Made by a program: the position numbers and the translations under genes. 64,000 nucleotides of DNA. Origin: Manihot esculenta (taxonomy: Eukaryota; Streptophyta; Magnoliopsida; Malpighiales; Euphorbiaceae). This document shows positions 35,013 to 46,158 of the stretch, one piece after another. The stretch is taken from NCBI RefSeq assembly GCF_001659605.2, contig NC_035171.2:1928325-1992324 (forward strand), read 5' to 3'. Numbering within the stretch: the first letter of the stretch is position 1; each line of letters opens with the position of its first letter. The notes under the pieces were generated by a model. The model made no database searches and was not told where the DNA came from. It saw only the letters and a list, made by a program, of their open reading frames with translations.

Positions 35013-37785
35013 CATAAAAAACAGTAAATGGAGGGCGTGAAGGGGTTGGGTTTTATATATTATGCAACTCCAAACTATAAAATCAATACATTACCAACCA
35101 ACCCATTACCAGGCTAATAAAAAAACCTAGAAAACCCACTGGAGAAGTAGAAGGAAAAAAAATCATTTAAAAGACATGACAAAATGATTATGTTTTATAA
35201 TAGAGAAAATTTAAGTAATTTATATATATATATAAATACTACATACTAAACAGTAAATGGAGGGAGGGACTTAAAATAACTGAGGGGTTGGATTCTATAT
35301 ATTATGCAGCTCCAAACTACAAAATCAATACATTATCAACTAACCCATTACTAGGTTAACAAAAAAAAAACCTAAAAAAACCCACTGGAAAAGCAGAAGG
35401 AAAAAAATTCATTTAAAAGACATAACAAAATGATTGTGTTTAATAATAGAGAAAATATAAGTAATTTATATATATATATAAAGACTACATACTAAACAGT
35501 AAATGGAGGGAGGACTTAAAATAACTGAGAGGGTTAAGTTCTATATATTATGCAACTCCAATCTACAAAATCAATATATTACCAACTAACCCATTACGAG
35601 ACTAACAAAAAAAACTTTGAAAATCCACTAGAAAAGCAAAAGGAAAAAAATCATTTTAAAAGACATAACAAAATGATTGTGTTCAATAGTAGAGAAAATA
35701 TAAGCAATTTATATATATATATATATATATATATAAAGACTACATACTAAAAACAGAGAGAAGGACTTAAAATAACTGAGGGGGTTGGGTTCTATATATT
35801 ATGCAACTCCAAACTACAAAATCAATACATTACCAACCAACCCATTACCAGGCTAACAAAAAAACCTAGAAAACCCAAGGAAAAAAATCATTTAAAAGAC
35901 ATAACAAAATGATTGTGTTCAATAATATAGAAAATATAAGCAATTTATATATATATATAAAGACTACATACTAAACAATAAATGGAGGGAGGGACTTAAA
36001 ATAACTTAGGGGTTGGGTTCTATATATTATGAACTCCAAACTACAAAATAAATACATTACCAACTAACCCATTACGAGGCTAACAAAAAAACCTAGAAAA
36101 CCTACTGGAAAAGCAGAAGAAAAAAAATCATTTAAAAGACATAAAAAAATGATTGTGTTCAATAATAGAGAAAATATAAGCAATTTGTATATATATATAA
36201 AGACACATACTAAACAATAAACGGAGGGAGGGACTTAAAATAACTGAGGGGGTTGAGTTCTATATCTTATGTTACTCCAAACTACAAAATCAATACATTA
36301 CCAACCAACCCATTACCAGGCTAACAAAAAAACCTAGAAAACCCACTGGAAAAGCAGAAGGAAAAAAATCATTTAAAAGACATAACAAAATGATTGTGTT
36401 CAATAATAAAGAAAATATAAGTAATTTATATATATATATATATAAACTACATACTAAACAGTAAACCGAGGGAGAGATTTAAAATAACTGAGGGGGTTGG
36501 GTTTTATATATTATGCAACTCCAAACTACAAAATCAATACATTACCGACCAACCCATTACCAGGTTAACAAAAAAACCTAGAAAACCCACTGAAAAAGTA
36601 GAAGGAAAAAAATAATTTAAAAGACATAACAAAATGATTGTGTTCAATAATAGAGAAAATATAAGCAATTTATATATATATATAAAGACTACATACTAAA
36701 CAATAAACGGAGGGATGGACTTAAAATAACTGAGGGGGTTGGGTTATATATATTATGAAACTCCAAACTACAAAATAAAAATATTAACAACTAACCCATT
36801 ACCAGGCTAATAAAAAAACCTAGAAAACTCACTGGAAAAATATAAGGAAAAAAATCATTTAAAAGACATAACAAAATGATTGTGTTCAATAATAGAGAAA
36901 ATATAAGCAATTTATATGTATATATATATATATATATAAACTGCATACTAAACAATAAACGGAGGGAGGGACTTAAAATATCTGAGGGGTTGGGTTCTAT
37001 ATATTATGCAACTCCAAACTACAAAATCAATACATTACCAACTAACACATTACCAGGGTAACAAAAAAACCTATAAAACCCACTGGAAAAGCAGAAGGAA
37101 AAAAAATCATTTAAAAGATATAACAAAATAATTGTGTTCAATAATAGAGAAAATATAAGTAATTTATATATATATATATATAAACTACATACTAAACAGT
37201 AAACGGAGGGAGGGACTTAAAATAACTAAGGGGGTTGGGTTTTATATATTATGCAACTCCAAACTACAAAATCAATACATTACCCACCAACCCATTACCA
37301 GGGTAACAAAAAAACCTAGAAAACCCACTGGAAAAGTAGAAGGAAAAAAATCATTTAAAAGACATAACAAAATGATTGTGTTCAATAATAGAGAAAATAT
37401 AATTAATTTATATATAAAAAGTACTACATACTAAACAGTAAATGGAGGGAGGGACTTAAAATAACTGAGGGGTTGGATTCTATATATTATGCAGCTCCAA
37501 ACTACAAAATCAATAAATTACCAACTAACCCATTACCAGGCTAACAAAAAAACCTAAAAAACCCACTGGAAAATCAGAAGAAAAAAATCATTTAAAAGAT
37601 ATAACAAAATAATTGTGTTCAATAATAGAGAAAATATAAGCAATTTATATATATATATATATAAAGACTACATACTAAACAGTAAACGGAGGGAGGGACT
37701 TAAAATAACTGAGGGAGTTGGGTTCTATATATTATGCAACTCCAAACTACAAAATCAATACATTACCAACTAACCCATTAACAGG
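34095..37785. repeat. 242-bp tandem repeat, array 4
   Basis: About fifteen units, the longest array in the window. The block tgattgtgttcaataat recurs at intervals of roughly 240 bp. The last unit is cut in its middle (taacccattaacagg) by the LTR of element C at 37,786. Confidence 0.92.
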
Positions 37786-38285
37786 TGATGATCGCTGGAT
37801 TTCTTCACCCCGGTCTAAGGCCAAGCCCATGGATATAGCCCACCATCTGAAGGCTTCTAAGTCTTCCTCAAGGAGCCATGTCCAGCCCTCTAAGCTGAGG
37901 GACCGGACTTAACCTGGATTCTTCTATTCGGTCGGCCCAGCCTTTCGGCCCCATAACCAGGCCTTCACTAGGCTCAGCCTTAACCTCGTCTTCCAGCCCG
38001 GTCCGAAAGAAGGAAAGTGGCTAGCCTATCCGACTGGTGGACCCACCCGCATGCTTACCAGGGAGGAATTAAATGGCCGTTACGTATGTAACAGGAAATC
38101 TGATATCCTCGTACGTCCATATCTGTATGACAGAGACACATGGCCCAATGACGGGAATTTCGTTATACGTCACTAGCAGACAAAAAGAAAGGGATAAAAG
38201 GAGAAGCACTCTCCTCACAGGGGGAGGTTTTTTCTAAGTTCAAAAAACCCTTGTAAAACCCTACTTTCTGGATCTCAGATCATCA
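37786..38285 (+). repeat. 5' LTR of element C (500 bp)
   Basis: Inverted termini TGATGATC...GATCATCA, immediately followed by the PBS. A probable TATA box (gggataaaagga) lies near 38,191-38,202. It shares ggaattaaatgg and the gtacgt words with the LTR of element D. Confidence 0.88.
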
Positions 38286-38306
38286 ATTGGCCCCGTTTGT
38301 GGGAAC
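38286..38306 (+). other. Primer binding site of element C
   Basis: attggccccgtttgtgggaa directly after the LTR, comparable with attggcaccgtctgtgggga of element D. The priming tRNA was not assigned. Confidence 0.65.
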
Positions 38307-38363
38307 GAAGGAGATCTTTTCATTACCGGAGTTCCATTCTTACAATACCCACTGAGATCCACA

Positions 38364-40160
38364 ATGGCCAACCACAACGAAAACAACCTTGTCAACACAC
38401 CTAACGACCTGAGCTCTGCTCAGGAGGGACAACTGTTCTCTTTTTCCAGCCCCACAACCCCTAAAAACCAAACACCAATCCCCTTTAGCCCCTCGCCAAG
38501 CTTGGCAGGGAATGTGTCTGGAGCTGCTCTATCCAACCAGGACCTCCAAACCATGGCCCTCCAACTACAAAATACCACTCACTGGTTGGGGCAGATGATG
38601 CAACAAAGGGGCCTTAACACCTCGGTGAATGTGTTGCCGGTGGTAGAAGAACCCATAACCAATGAACCTCGCCAACCTACCCTCAATCCTCCTCAAACAA
38701 CCAGCTGAGAAACAGGAGAGAGAAGCAGGAGAACTGGTGGAGAGGTAGAGCCAGAAGCCAGAGTTCATGGAAGGAGGGTGAGGGAGTTGATTGAGAACGA
38801 CGAGGCTGACAGTTACTCTGCCGGAACGACCAAGAGAACAGAAAGTGAGGCATGGGATGAGGAGTGTTGCCTGGAGAAAAGGCCCAGACAAGAGGAGGAA
38901 AGTGTAGATCAAAAGTTGCAGAAGCTGAGGGAGCAGCTCCTAGCTGAGTTGGGGACGAAGGATCAGAATCAGGCTCTTCTGCCCACCTCTTCACCCTTCT
39001 CAAAGTGGGTGCAGCAGGAGACCATTCCCAAGAAGTTTATGATGCCTCCTATGGCAGCATATGACGGGGCTGGCAACCCGAGGGAGCACATCCTCAATTA
39101 CAAGACCTTCATGGAGTTGCAGACTCTATCGGATGCCTTGATGTGCAAGGTATTCCCTACAATGCTGACAGGGCCAGCGCGGGCGTGGTTTAACAACCTG
39201 GAGGCGGGAAGCATCAAGAGTTTCGGGGATCTGGCCAACGCCTTCATCAGCCGGTTTATAGCCGGAGTGCCAGCAGAGAGAAAGACCAGTTACCTGGAGA
39301 CTGTCAGGCAGAGGAAGGATGAGTCGCTGAGGGAGTATGTGGCTCGTTTCAATACGGAGGCCATACAGATCCCCGAGCTGGATGAGAGCCGGGCGGTAGA
39401 GGCCATGCAGAAGGGGACGACCTCGCCCGAGTTCTTTGGCTCGTTGAGCAGGAAGCCTCCGACCTCACTAGCAGAGCTCATGAAGAGGGCAAAAAAATAC
39501 ATAAGGCAGGATGATGCCTTGATGACGAGCCGATTCGCCAAGGGGGCAGAAGACAGAGGAAAAGCCCCCGATGAAAGGAGGTCGAAGAGACAGGAGAAGA
39601 AACAGGGCAAGAAGCCCGAGCCCTACAGGCAGCCCTGGGACCGGAGAGACCAAAGACCTCTTCCTCCTCGGATTCCGGAACAAAGGCCGTTCCCCCCACG
39701 TATTCCGGAAAACCTGACCCCGCTCAACGCCTCCAGAGCCGAGGTGCTCATGGCAGTGCAAGATAAGGAGTCCCTTCAGTGGCCCAGGCCCATGAGAGCA
39801 GAGCCAAACCAGCGAGATCCTGACAAATACTATCAGTTTCATCGTACTCACGGCCATGACACCAACAACTGTTTCCAGCTGATCACTGAGATCAAAAGGC
39901 TGATCAAGATGGGTCACCTACGGAACTTTGTGAAGAAGCCAGAAGGAGAAAGGCCTCGGCCGAATCCTGCGGCCCAAACACCCAGGAGGACGGGAGCAGG
40001 ACCGGTAAATGATGGCTCCAGTGGGACCATCAACATGATTGTAGGAGGAACGGGAGGTCGAATGAGCCGAAGGGGAAAGAAGAGAGGCAAAGATGGGGAA
40101 GCCAGCAGCGCCGAAGTCATGCAGGTGGTTGAGCACTCTCCCATGACTATCAACTTCTCT
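38364..40160 (+). pseudogene. gag of element C
   Basis: Begins ATG (MANHNENNL), 78 bp after the LTR. An in-frame TGA at 38,706-38,708 breaks the N-terminal part; the frame then continues. The core gag (capsid-like, Pfam retrotrans_gag style) spans about 39,030-39,520: MPPMAAYDGAGNPREH, FPTMLTGPARAWFNNL, SFGDLANAFISRF, ESLREYVARF. A Lys/Arg/Pro-rich stretch follows, then a histidine/cysteine region (YYQFHRTHGHDTNNCF) that stands in for the usual zinc knuckle in this lineage. Gag packages the element RNA. Continues without frame change into protease. Confidence 0.85.
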
Positions 40161-41276
40161 CCGGAGGATGCTCAGGGTGTTCAGATGCCTCATGACGATG
40201 CTCTGGTTATTGAAGCCGTCATCCATAACTACCGGGTGAAGAAGATCTTGGTGGATGATGGGAGCAAGGTGAATCTGCTGCCATACCGGGTCTTCCAGCA
40301 GATGGGAATTCCCGAGGAGCAACTGGTCGGGGACCAGGCCCCAGTGAAAGGGATATAAGGAATCCCGGTGCCGGTAGAAGGGAAGGTAAAGCTGGCTCTC
40401 ACTTTAGGAGAGGCACCAAGGACTCGCACTCATTATGCGGTGTTCTTAGTGGCCAAACTCCCACTAAGCTACAATGCCATATTGGGAAGACCTGCACTGT
40501 TTGACTTCGAGGCCGTAACCAGCATCAGATACTTAGCTATGAAGTTCCCAATAGAGGCAGGGGTGGGGGTAGTCAGAGGAAGTCAGGAGGAGGCGAGAGC
40601 AGTATATCTGGCCACTGTATCAGAGCCGAGCTCGGTTGGGAAAAGGCTTGACTCAAAAGTCCTGGAGGTAAGGGACGAGAAAAAAGAGGCCAGAACAGAG
40701 CTGGTCGGAGAGCTGGAAACTTTTCCTCTATCAGAAACCGAGACGAACAAGGTCTTCAGTCTCAACGCCGGCCTGACTGAGGAGCAGAAAACTGAAGTCA
40801 TGGCCCTGATCCGAGATCACGCATCAAGCTTCGCCTGGAAGCCTTCTGACATGCCTGGGATGGACCCCGAGGTGATGACGCACAAGCTGAATGTTCTCCC
40901 TGAAGCTAGACCGGTGAAGCAGAAGAAGAGGGTGGTAGGAAGGGAGAAGCAACAGGCCACCAGGGAGGAGGTACGAAAGTTAGAAGAGGCAGGCTTTATC
41001 AGGGAAGTCATGTACCCGCAGTGGTTAGCAAATCCTGTATTAGTTAAAAAAGCCAATGGCAAATATAGGATGTGCATAGATTTTACTGACCTAAATTAGG
41101 CCTGTCCTAAAGATTGTTATCCCCTCCCTGATATTAATAAAATGGTTAATTCCATGGCCAGTTTTGATTACATGTCGTCTTTGGATGCAATGTCTGGTTA
41201 TCATCAAATCCCAATGGACAAGTCGGACGAAGAAAAGACCTCGTTCATAATAGAAGATGGGACTTACTGCTATAAA
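40161..41276 (+). pseudogene. Protease and N-terminal RT of element C
   Basis: Protease core near 40,240-40,300 (ILVDDGSKVNLLPYRVF; D-D-G-S replaces the common D-G/T-G-S), continuing to YNAILGRPAL at about 40,470. The RT N-terminus includes FIREVMYPQWLANPVLVKK, YRMCIDFTDLN and SSLDAMSGYHQIPM. In-frame stops TAA at 40,356-40,358 and TAG at 41,097-41,099. The RT is interrupted at Tyr-Lys (CYK) by the hAT-type insertion starting at 41,277. Confidence 0.85.
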
Positions 41277-42510
41277 CAGGGCTGTGCAATCGGTCGGTTC
41301 GGTTCCGAACCGAACCGAACCGAAAAGATCGAAAACCGAAGTGTTAAAATTTTAAAAACCAAAAAAACTGATTATGAATATATAACCGAACCGAATCGAA
41401 CCGATAAAAATCAGTTCGATTCGGTTCGGTTCGGTTCAAACCGAAATCTGCAATTTTTTTTTAATTTTCTATTTCTAATTTCAACAAATAATTCAATACA
41501 TATTTCACACAAATTTATCACTAAATAAATCCAATTCTTCAACCAGATTCAACATCAATAACCCAATTCTTCAACAAGATTCAAAACCCAATTCTTCAAC
41601 AAGATTCAAAACCCAATTCTTCAACAAGATTTAAAACCCAATTCTTCAACAAGATTTCCATTATGAATATATAACCCAATAAGCAGATTCATTGTTTAAC
41701 AATACAACAAAAGTCATACCTCAATAAAAGAGGACAGACAGTCGGCGATCGGCGACGACACTCAGCAAATCAATAGGGAGGGAGGAAAAGAGATCGATGG
41801 GAGCGAGCGGTTCGTGACTTTATTTAGCATATCGACGGGCGGCGGCACTGAGCAAATCAATGGGAGGGAGGGAAAGAGATCGATGGGAGCGACAGATCGA
41901 CGGGCGGCGACACTCAGCAAATCAATAGGGAGGGAGGGAAAGAGATCGATAGAGAGCGAGCGGTTCGTGACTTCGTTCAGCAGATCGACAGGAAGAGGTT
42001 GACGGTCGACATCGACGGAAAAGAGAGAGAGATTAATGGGAATGGGATTCGATGATTGTGAGTGAATAGGGTTTAATTTAGACTGTGAGTGAATAGGGTT
42101 TCGGGCTGGGGGAATCAGGAATGGGGAGGAGAATGGGAAGTAGAATGGGGAGGAGAATGGGGAGGAGAATACCTGGGGGATGGAGAGCTTGGGGTGCTGA
42201 ATCAAGAATGGGGGAAGAAAATGGGGAGGAGAATGCCTGGGGGATGGAGAGCTTGGGGGATGGAGAGCTTCGGGTGCTGGGTTAAGTAAGAAAGGGGGAG
42301 GGCTTGGGTTTGGGTTGGACCTGACCATTAAATCGGTTATTTCGGTTTGATCGGTTATTTAACATGTTTGAACCGAACCGAACCGAAAACCGAATAATTT
42401 TAAATATATTAACCGAACCAAACCGACCATCCTGACTAACCGAACCGATAAACTGAAATCAACCGGTTCGGTTCGGTTTTTTGGTTTAGACCGAGAAATG
42501 CTCTCCCCTA
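41277..42510. mobile_element. hAT-type non-autonomous element inside RT of C
   Basis: 1234 bp flanked by a perfect 8-bp duplication GCTATAAA (41,269-41,276 and 42,511-42,518), the size made by hAT transposases. The left end is CAGGGCTGTGCAATCGG and the right end on the minus strand is TAGGGGAGAGCATTTCTCGG; both run into (cggtt) repeats, so subterminal regions are inverted copies. It contains short direct repeats (acccaattcttcaacaagat at about 41,575-41,660) and a G-rich part with gggagggagggaaagagatc repeats. No transposase; the 188-codon minus frame at 41,762-42,328 is low-complexity. Element plus one TSD is 1242 bp, a multiple of three. Confidence 0.9.
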
Positions 42511-43250
42511 GCTATAAAGCCATGCCTTTCGGGCTAAAGAATGCCGGGGCAACATACCAAAGACTAATGAACAAAATCTTTAAAGATCAGATCGGCAGGA
42601 ATGTGGAAGTGTATGTGGATGACATGGTGGTGAAGAGCCCGACCTTCCATCAACACTTGGTAGATCTCAGGGAGGTATTCGAGGTACTGGAGCAGTACAG
42701 AATGAAGCTAAACCCGGCTAAGTGCGCCTTCTTCATTAGAGGAGGAAAGTTCCTGGGGTATATGGTGAGGGGAAAAGGCATTAAGCCCAACCCAGAGAAA
42801 ATAGAAGCTATCCTGAATATGCCAGAGCCTACCTGTGTGAAGGATGTCCAGAGACTTCCTGGGAGAGTGGTGGCGCTCAATCGGTTCATGTTAAGGTCAG
42901 CGAAAAGATGCTTGCCATTCTTTAAAAAGTTGAGGAAAGTGCCGAACTTCGAATGGACCGAGGATTGCCGTGAAGCTTTCAAAGAGCTCAAAAGCTATCT
43001 CAGCTCGCCTCATGTGCTTAGCAGTCCACTGGAAGGGGAAGAGCTCCTAATCTACTTGTCTGCCTCAGAGCAAGCAGTCAGTGCAGTGTTGGTGAGAGTG
43101 GAGGAGGGAGAGCAGAAACCAGTGTTTTACGTCAGTAAGGTACTTAAGGATGCTGAGATCAGGTACCTGAACATCGAGAAGATGGCATATGCTCTACTAT
43201 TGGCAGTTTGAAAGTTTAGGGTCTATCCGGAAAGCCATCAAGGGGTAGTA
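42511..43250 (+). pseudogene. C-terminal RT and first RNase H of element C
   Basis: Continues the RT with AMPFGLKNAGATYQRLMN and the catalytic box VYVDDMVVKS (about 42,612), then the thumb (FLGYMV). The RNase H follows: LLIYLSASEQAVSAVLV, PVFYVSKVL, YLNIEKMAYALL. In-frame TGA at 43,209-43,211 where family members usually have Trp. Confidence 0.85.
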
Positions 43251-43955
43251 ATGACAGATCAGCCGTTGAAGAAGATTCTCCACAGGCCGGAAACCTCAGG
43301 ACGGATGTTGGCTTGGTCTGTTGAGATTAGCCCCTATTGTTTGGAGTACCGACCTCGCACCACCATAAAATCCCAAGCCCTTGCTGACTTCATAACGGAA
43401 TGCTCATTCAATGAAGAACGGGGAGAGTCATCTTCAGAAGCGTTGGGGAATGAGAGAGAAGGGGAGCCCTCCCGAGAGTTCAGCTGGAGGCTGTATGTAG
43501 ATGGGGCATCAGGTGCTGGGGGCAGTGGTGCAGGAATAATGTTGAAGGGACATGGAGAATTCAAGGTTTGTTACACCCTACGCCTAGAATTCAAGGCCTC
43601 TAATAATGTGGCAGAGTATGAGGCCTTAATAAATGGAATGCTGGTAGCAATGGAGGTAGGGGCAACTGACCTCGAGGTAAACAGTGATTCCCAACTGGTA
43701 ATCAATCAGATAACAGGGGCATATCAGGCTAGAGACCCTAACATGCAGAACTACCTAGCAAAGGTAAAGGCCATAGAAGCCGAGCTCATGGGTCGTGGGA
43801 TCACTGTGAGGTACCAGAGAATACCTCGGGAGGAGAATGAGGAGGCATACCTGCTCAGCAGATTGTCCAAAGAAGAGCTGGAGCAGCTCCCGGATGAAGT
43901 GTACATACAATACATCTACACACCAGCTTTTGATAAATCGGCCACCATATTGTAG
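43251..43955 (+). pseudogene. Second, archaeal-like RNase H of element C
   Basis: RLYVDGASGAGGSGAGIML, SNNVAEYEALINGM and NSDSQLVINQ supply the D-E-D residues of an archaeal-type RNase H located after the native one. This arrangement is diagnostic of the Tat lineage. The frame ends at TAG 43,953-43,955, where the polyprotein should continue to integrase. Confidence 0.87.
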
Positions 43956-43976
43956 ATAGAGCAGGGCCAGAGCTGG

Positions 43977-45209
43977 ATGACCCCCTACCTGGAGTATTTG
44001 GAGGAGGGAAAGCTTCCCGAAGACAAGGATGAAGTAAAAAAGATAGCTGTTCGAGCTGCTAATTACCAAGCAGTTAGAGGGACTTTATACAGAAGGGGGA
44101 AATCCAGCCCGTGGCTCCGATGTGTGAGCCCAGAAGAAGCAATAAAGGTGATGGAAGAGATACATCGAGGGATGTGTGGAGCCCATGAAGGGGCAAGAAC
44201 GCTGGCAAATAAGATATTCAGGCAGGGATACTACTGGCCCACCGTTAAAAAGGAGGCAGAAGAATTTGTCCGCAGATGCGATGTGTGCCAGAGGTTTGCT
44301 AATGCCATCAATGTCCCAGCCACTCCTCAGTCCGGCATATCCAGCCCGTGGCCATTCTCACAGTGGGGAATAGACATCCTGAGACCTTTTCCCAAGACCA
44401 CAGGGCAGAAGAAATTTGTAGTAGTGGCTGTGGAGTACTTCTCGAAATGGCCAGATGCAGAGGCAATCCCCACAATCACAGCTCGCAAGATGATAGACTT
44501 CGTATGGGGTAACATCATCTGCAGGTTCGGAATACCGAGGGTACTCATCTCAGATAATGGCAAACAATTCGACTGCAGTGCCTTCAGAGCGTTCACAGCA
44601 AACATGGGCATATGGCACAAATTCTCCTCGGTAGCCCATCCTTAGACTAATGGCCAGACAGAGGTCACTAACAGAGCTACCCTCCAGGGGTTAAAGAAGA
44701 GGCTAGATAGGGCAAAGGCAAACTGGGCAGAAGAACTCAATAGCATCCTGTGGGCACTCAGAACTACCCCTAGGACGTCCACCAAAGAAACGCCCTTTGC
44801 ACTTGCTTTTGGCACTGAGGTCGTGGTCCCAGTCGAGCTGCAAATCCCCACTCATCGAGTCCAATTTGCTAGTGAGAGCACTAACAATGATAAGTTAAGA
44901 AGCAACATGGATGCTCTTGAAGAGGTTAGGGAGGAAGCTCAAGTCCGTACTGCCACCTATCAACAGAGAGCAGCCCGTTACTACAATCAAAGGGTCAGAG
45001 AAAGAAGCCTGAGTGTAGGAGACCTAGTCCTGAGAAACCTGGAGGCTACTGAAAAGAGAGCGGCAGTGGGAAAACTGGCTCTGACCTAGGAAGGACCTTT
45101 CAGAATAGCCAAAGTGGTCAAACCGGGAGTGTATAGAATTGAAGACATGCAAGGAAACCCTGAGCCCCATGCTTGGAACATCCAGCACTTAAAAAAGTAC
45201 TTCCCCTAA
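43977..45209 (+). pseudogene. Integrase of element C
   Basis: HHCC zinc-binding region (IHRGMCGAHEGARTL ... CDVCQRF, 44,162-44,300), then the DDE core: WGIDIL, LISDNGKQFD and NGQTEV. In-frame TAG at 44,643-44,645 lies just before the final Glu block, and another TAG at 45,087-45,089 precedes the C-terminal EGPFRIAKVV...HAWNIQHLKKYF. The natural stop TAA is at 45,207-45,209. No chromodomain. The integrase inserts the cDNA; this copy is dead. Confidence 0.87.
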
Positions 45210-45359
45210 AAGTTGTCATCAAATGTAAAAAGGCTGATTGTATTTTAAAGAATGGCAATAAAATAGACGTTATTATCGTCCAATCTCCTTCTTTGTCATA
45301 ACTTACATTGCTCCCACTAAAAGAAACAGGAAAGAAAAATAAAACATGCACCGAAGCCC

Positions 45360-45665
45360 AAGACCTCAGGGAGGTAGGTGCTCAGGATCCCCAAGATCTC
45401 CTGGCACCATTGAAGACTAGGATCCCCAAGATCTCCTGGCACCATTGAAGACCAGGATCCCCAAGATCTCCTGGCGCCTTGAAGACCAGGATCCCCAAGA
45501 TCCCCTAGCGCCTTGAAGACCAGGATCCCCAAGATCTCCTGGCACCTTGAAGACCAGGATCCCCAAGATCTCCTGGCACCTCGAAAACCAGGATCCCCAA
45601 GATCTCCCGGCACTGCAAACCGAACTGGGATAACAACCGGGATCCCCAAGATCTCCCGGCCTTAA
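45360..45665 (+). repeat. Short tandem repeats (about 34 bp) in the 3' region of C
   Basis: About eight copies of ggatccccaagatctcctgg plus caccttgaagacca. They lie just after pol, as in element D. Minus-strand frames here (LGDPGLQGARRSWGS-like) are repeat shadows. Confidence 0.9.
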
Positions 45666-45800
45666 AAAACCAGCTGAGAAGACCAAAGCAACATAAAGCC
45701 AAAAGTACCGACCTGAAACGTGCAAACCTGAGCCCGGAAAGCCAAACGAGAGAAGAGCAGAACTCATAAGGCTCAAAGACGAACTAAAAATCACAAGCCT

Positions 45801-46080
45801 TGTAACGACCCGAAAATCAGACTGCTACCGGCGCTAGGATCCAGATCGACTTAAGGTCGCTGGGACCCGTAGCAAGCCTGCTATACTCTCTGTGTACCTG
45901 TAAAATCCCATACATGATCATACATTTTCTGTAAAACCATAAAACTTTGCTCTAAACCAAGGCTCAATGTAACAGCCCGCTTACCGGACCGCCACCGGCA
46001 CGAGGAACGTAGGACTTCCGATACCGGGGTCTAGCCGGGTATTACACTCAACCTGTGCCGAACTCTAGCCGGATATTACA
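45801..46080 (-). repeat. 3' LTR of A, internally deleted, with mini-insertion
   Basis: Both termini are intact (TGTAACG left, TATTACA right). The LTR matches the first about 175 bp and the last about 25 bp of the 2073-bp 5' LTR. The deletion joint is at gtgc shared by both sides. It also contains the 79-bp insertion at 45,968-46,046. Confidence 0.88.
45968..46046 (-). mobile_element. 79-bp miniature LTR insertion
   Basis: Begins TGTAACAGCCCGC and ends GGTATTACA, flanked by CTCAA on both sides (45,963-45,967 and 46,047-46,051). The start resembles the PBS end, and the finish the U3 end, of the long LTRs (ggggtctagccgggtattac is also the end of the solo LTR). It looks like a solo LTR that has lost about 2 kb of interior. 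Confidence 0.8.
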
Positions 46081-46117
46081 TTCTCCCCCCCCTTAAGAAC
46101 ATTCGTCCCCGAATGTT
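46081..46117 (-). promoter_or_regulatory. Polypurine tract and adjacent hairpin of A
   Basis: On the minus strand, a G-rich purine run (AAGGGGGGGGAGAA) ends exactly at the LTR start, as a PPT does for plus-strand priming. Just before it is the perfect hairpin AACATTCG-TCCC-CGAATGTT (46,098-46,117), found at the same place in element B (51,021-51,040). Confidence 0.8.
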
Positions 46118-46158
46118 CCTCAAACAATTAAACACATAAAAAGGAGGAAAAACTAACC

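Noticed and set aside
38565..40429. Several long minus-strand frames opposite gag-pol of C
   Set aside because: Shadows of the GC-rich coding strand; no domain, and the plus strand carries clear gag, protease and RT motifs.
41762..42328. 188-codon minus-strand frame, Pro/Ser-rich
   Set aside because: Low-complexity translation of G-rich repeats inside the hAT-type element; no domain, and it ends within the element.
45317..45794. Minus-strand frames with LGDPGLQGARRSWGS-type repeats
   Set aside because: Pure translation of the short tandem repeat in the 3' region of element C; not a gene.
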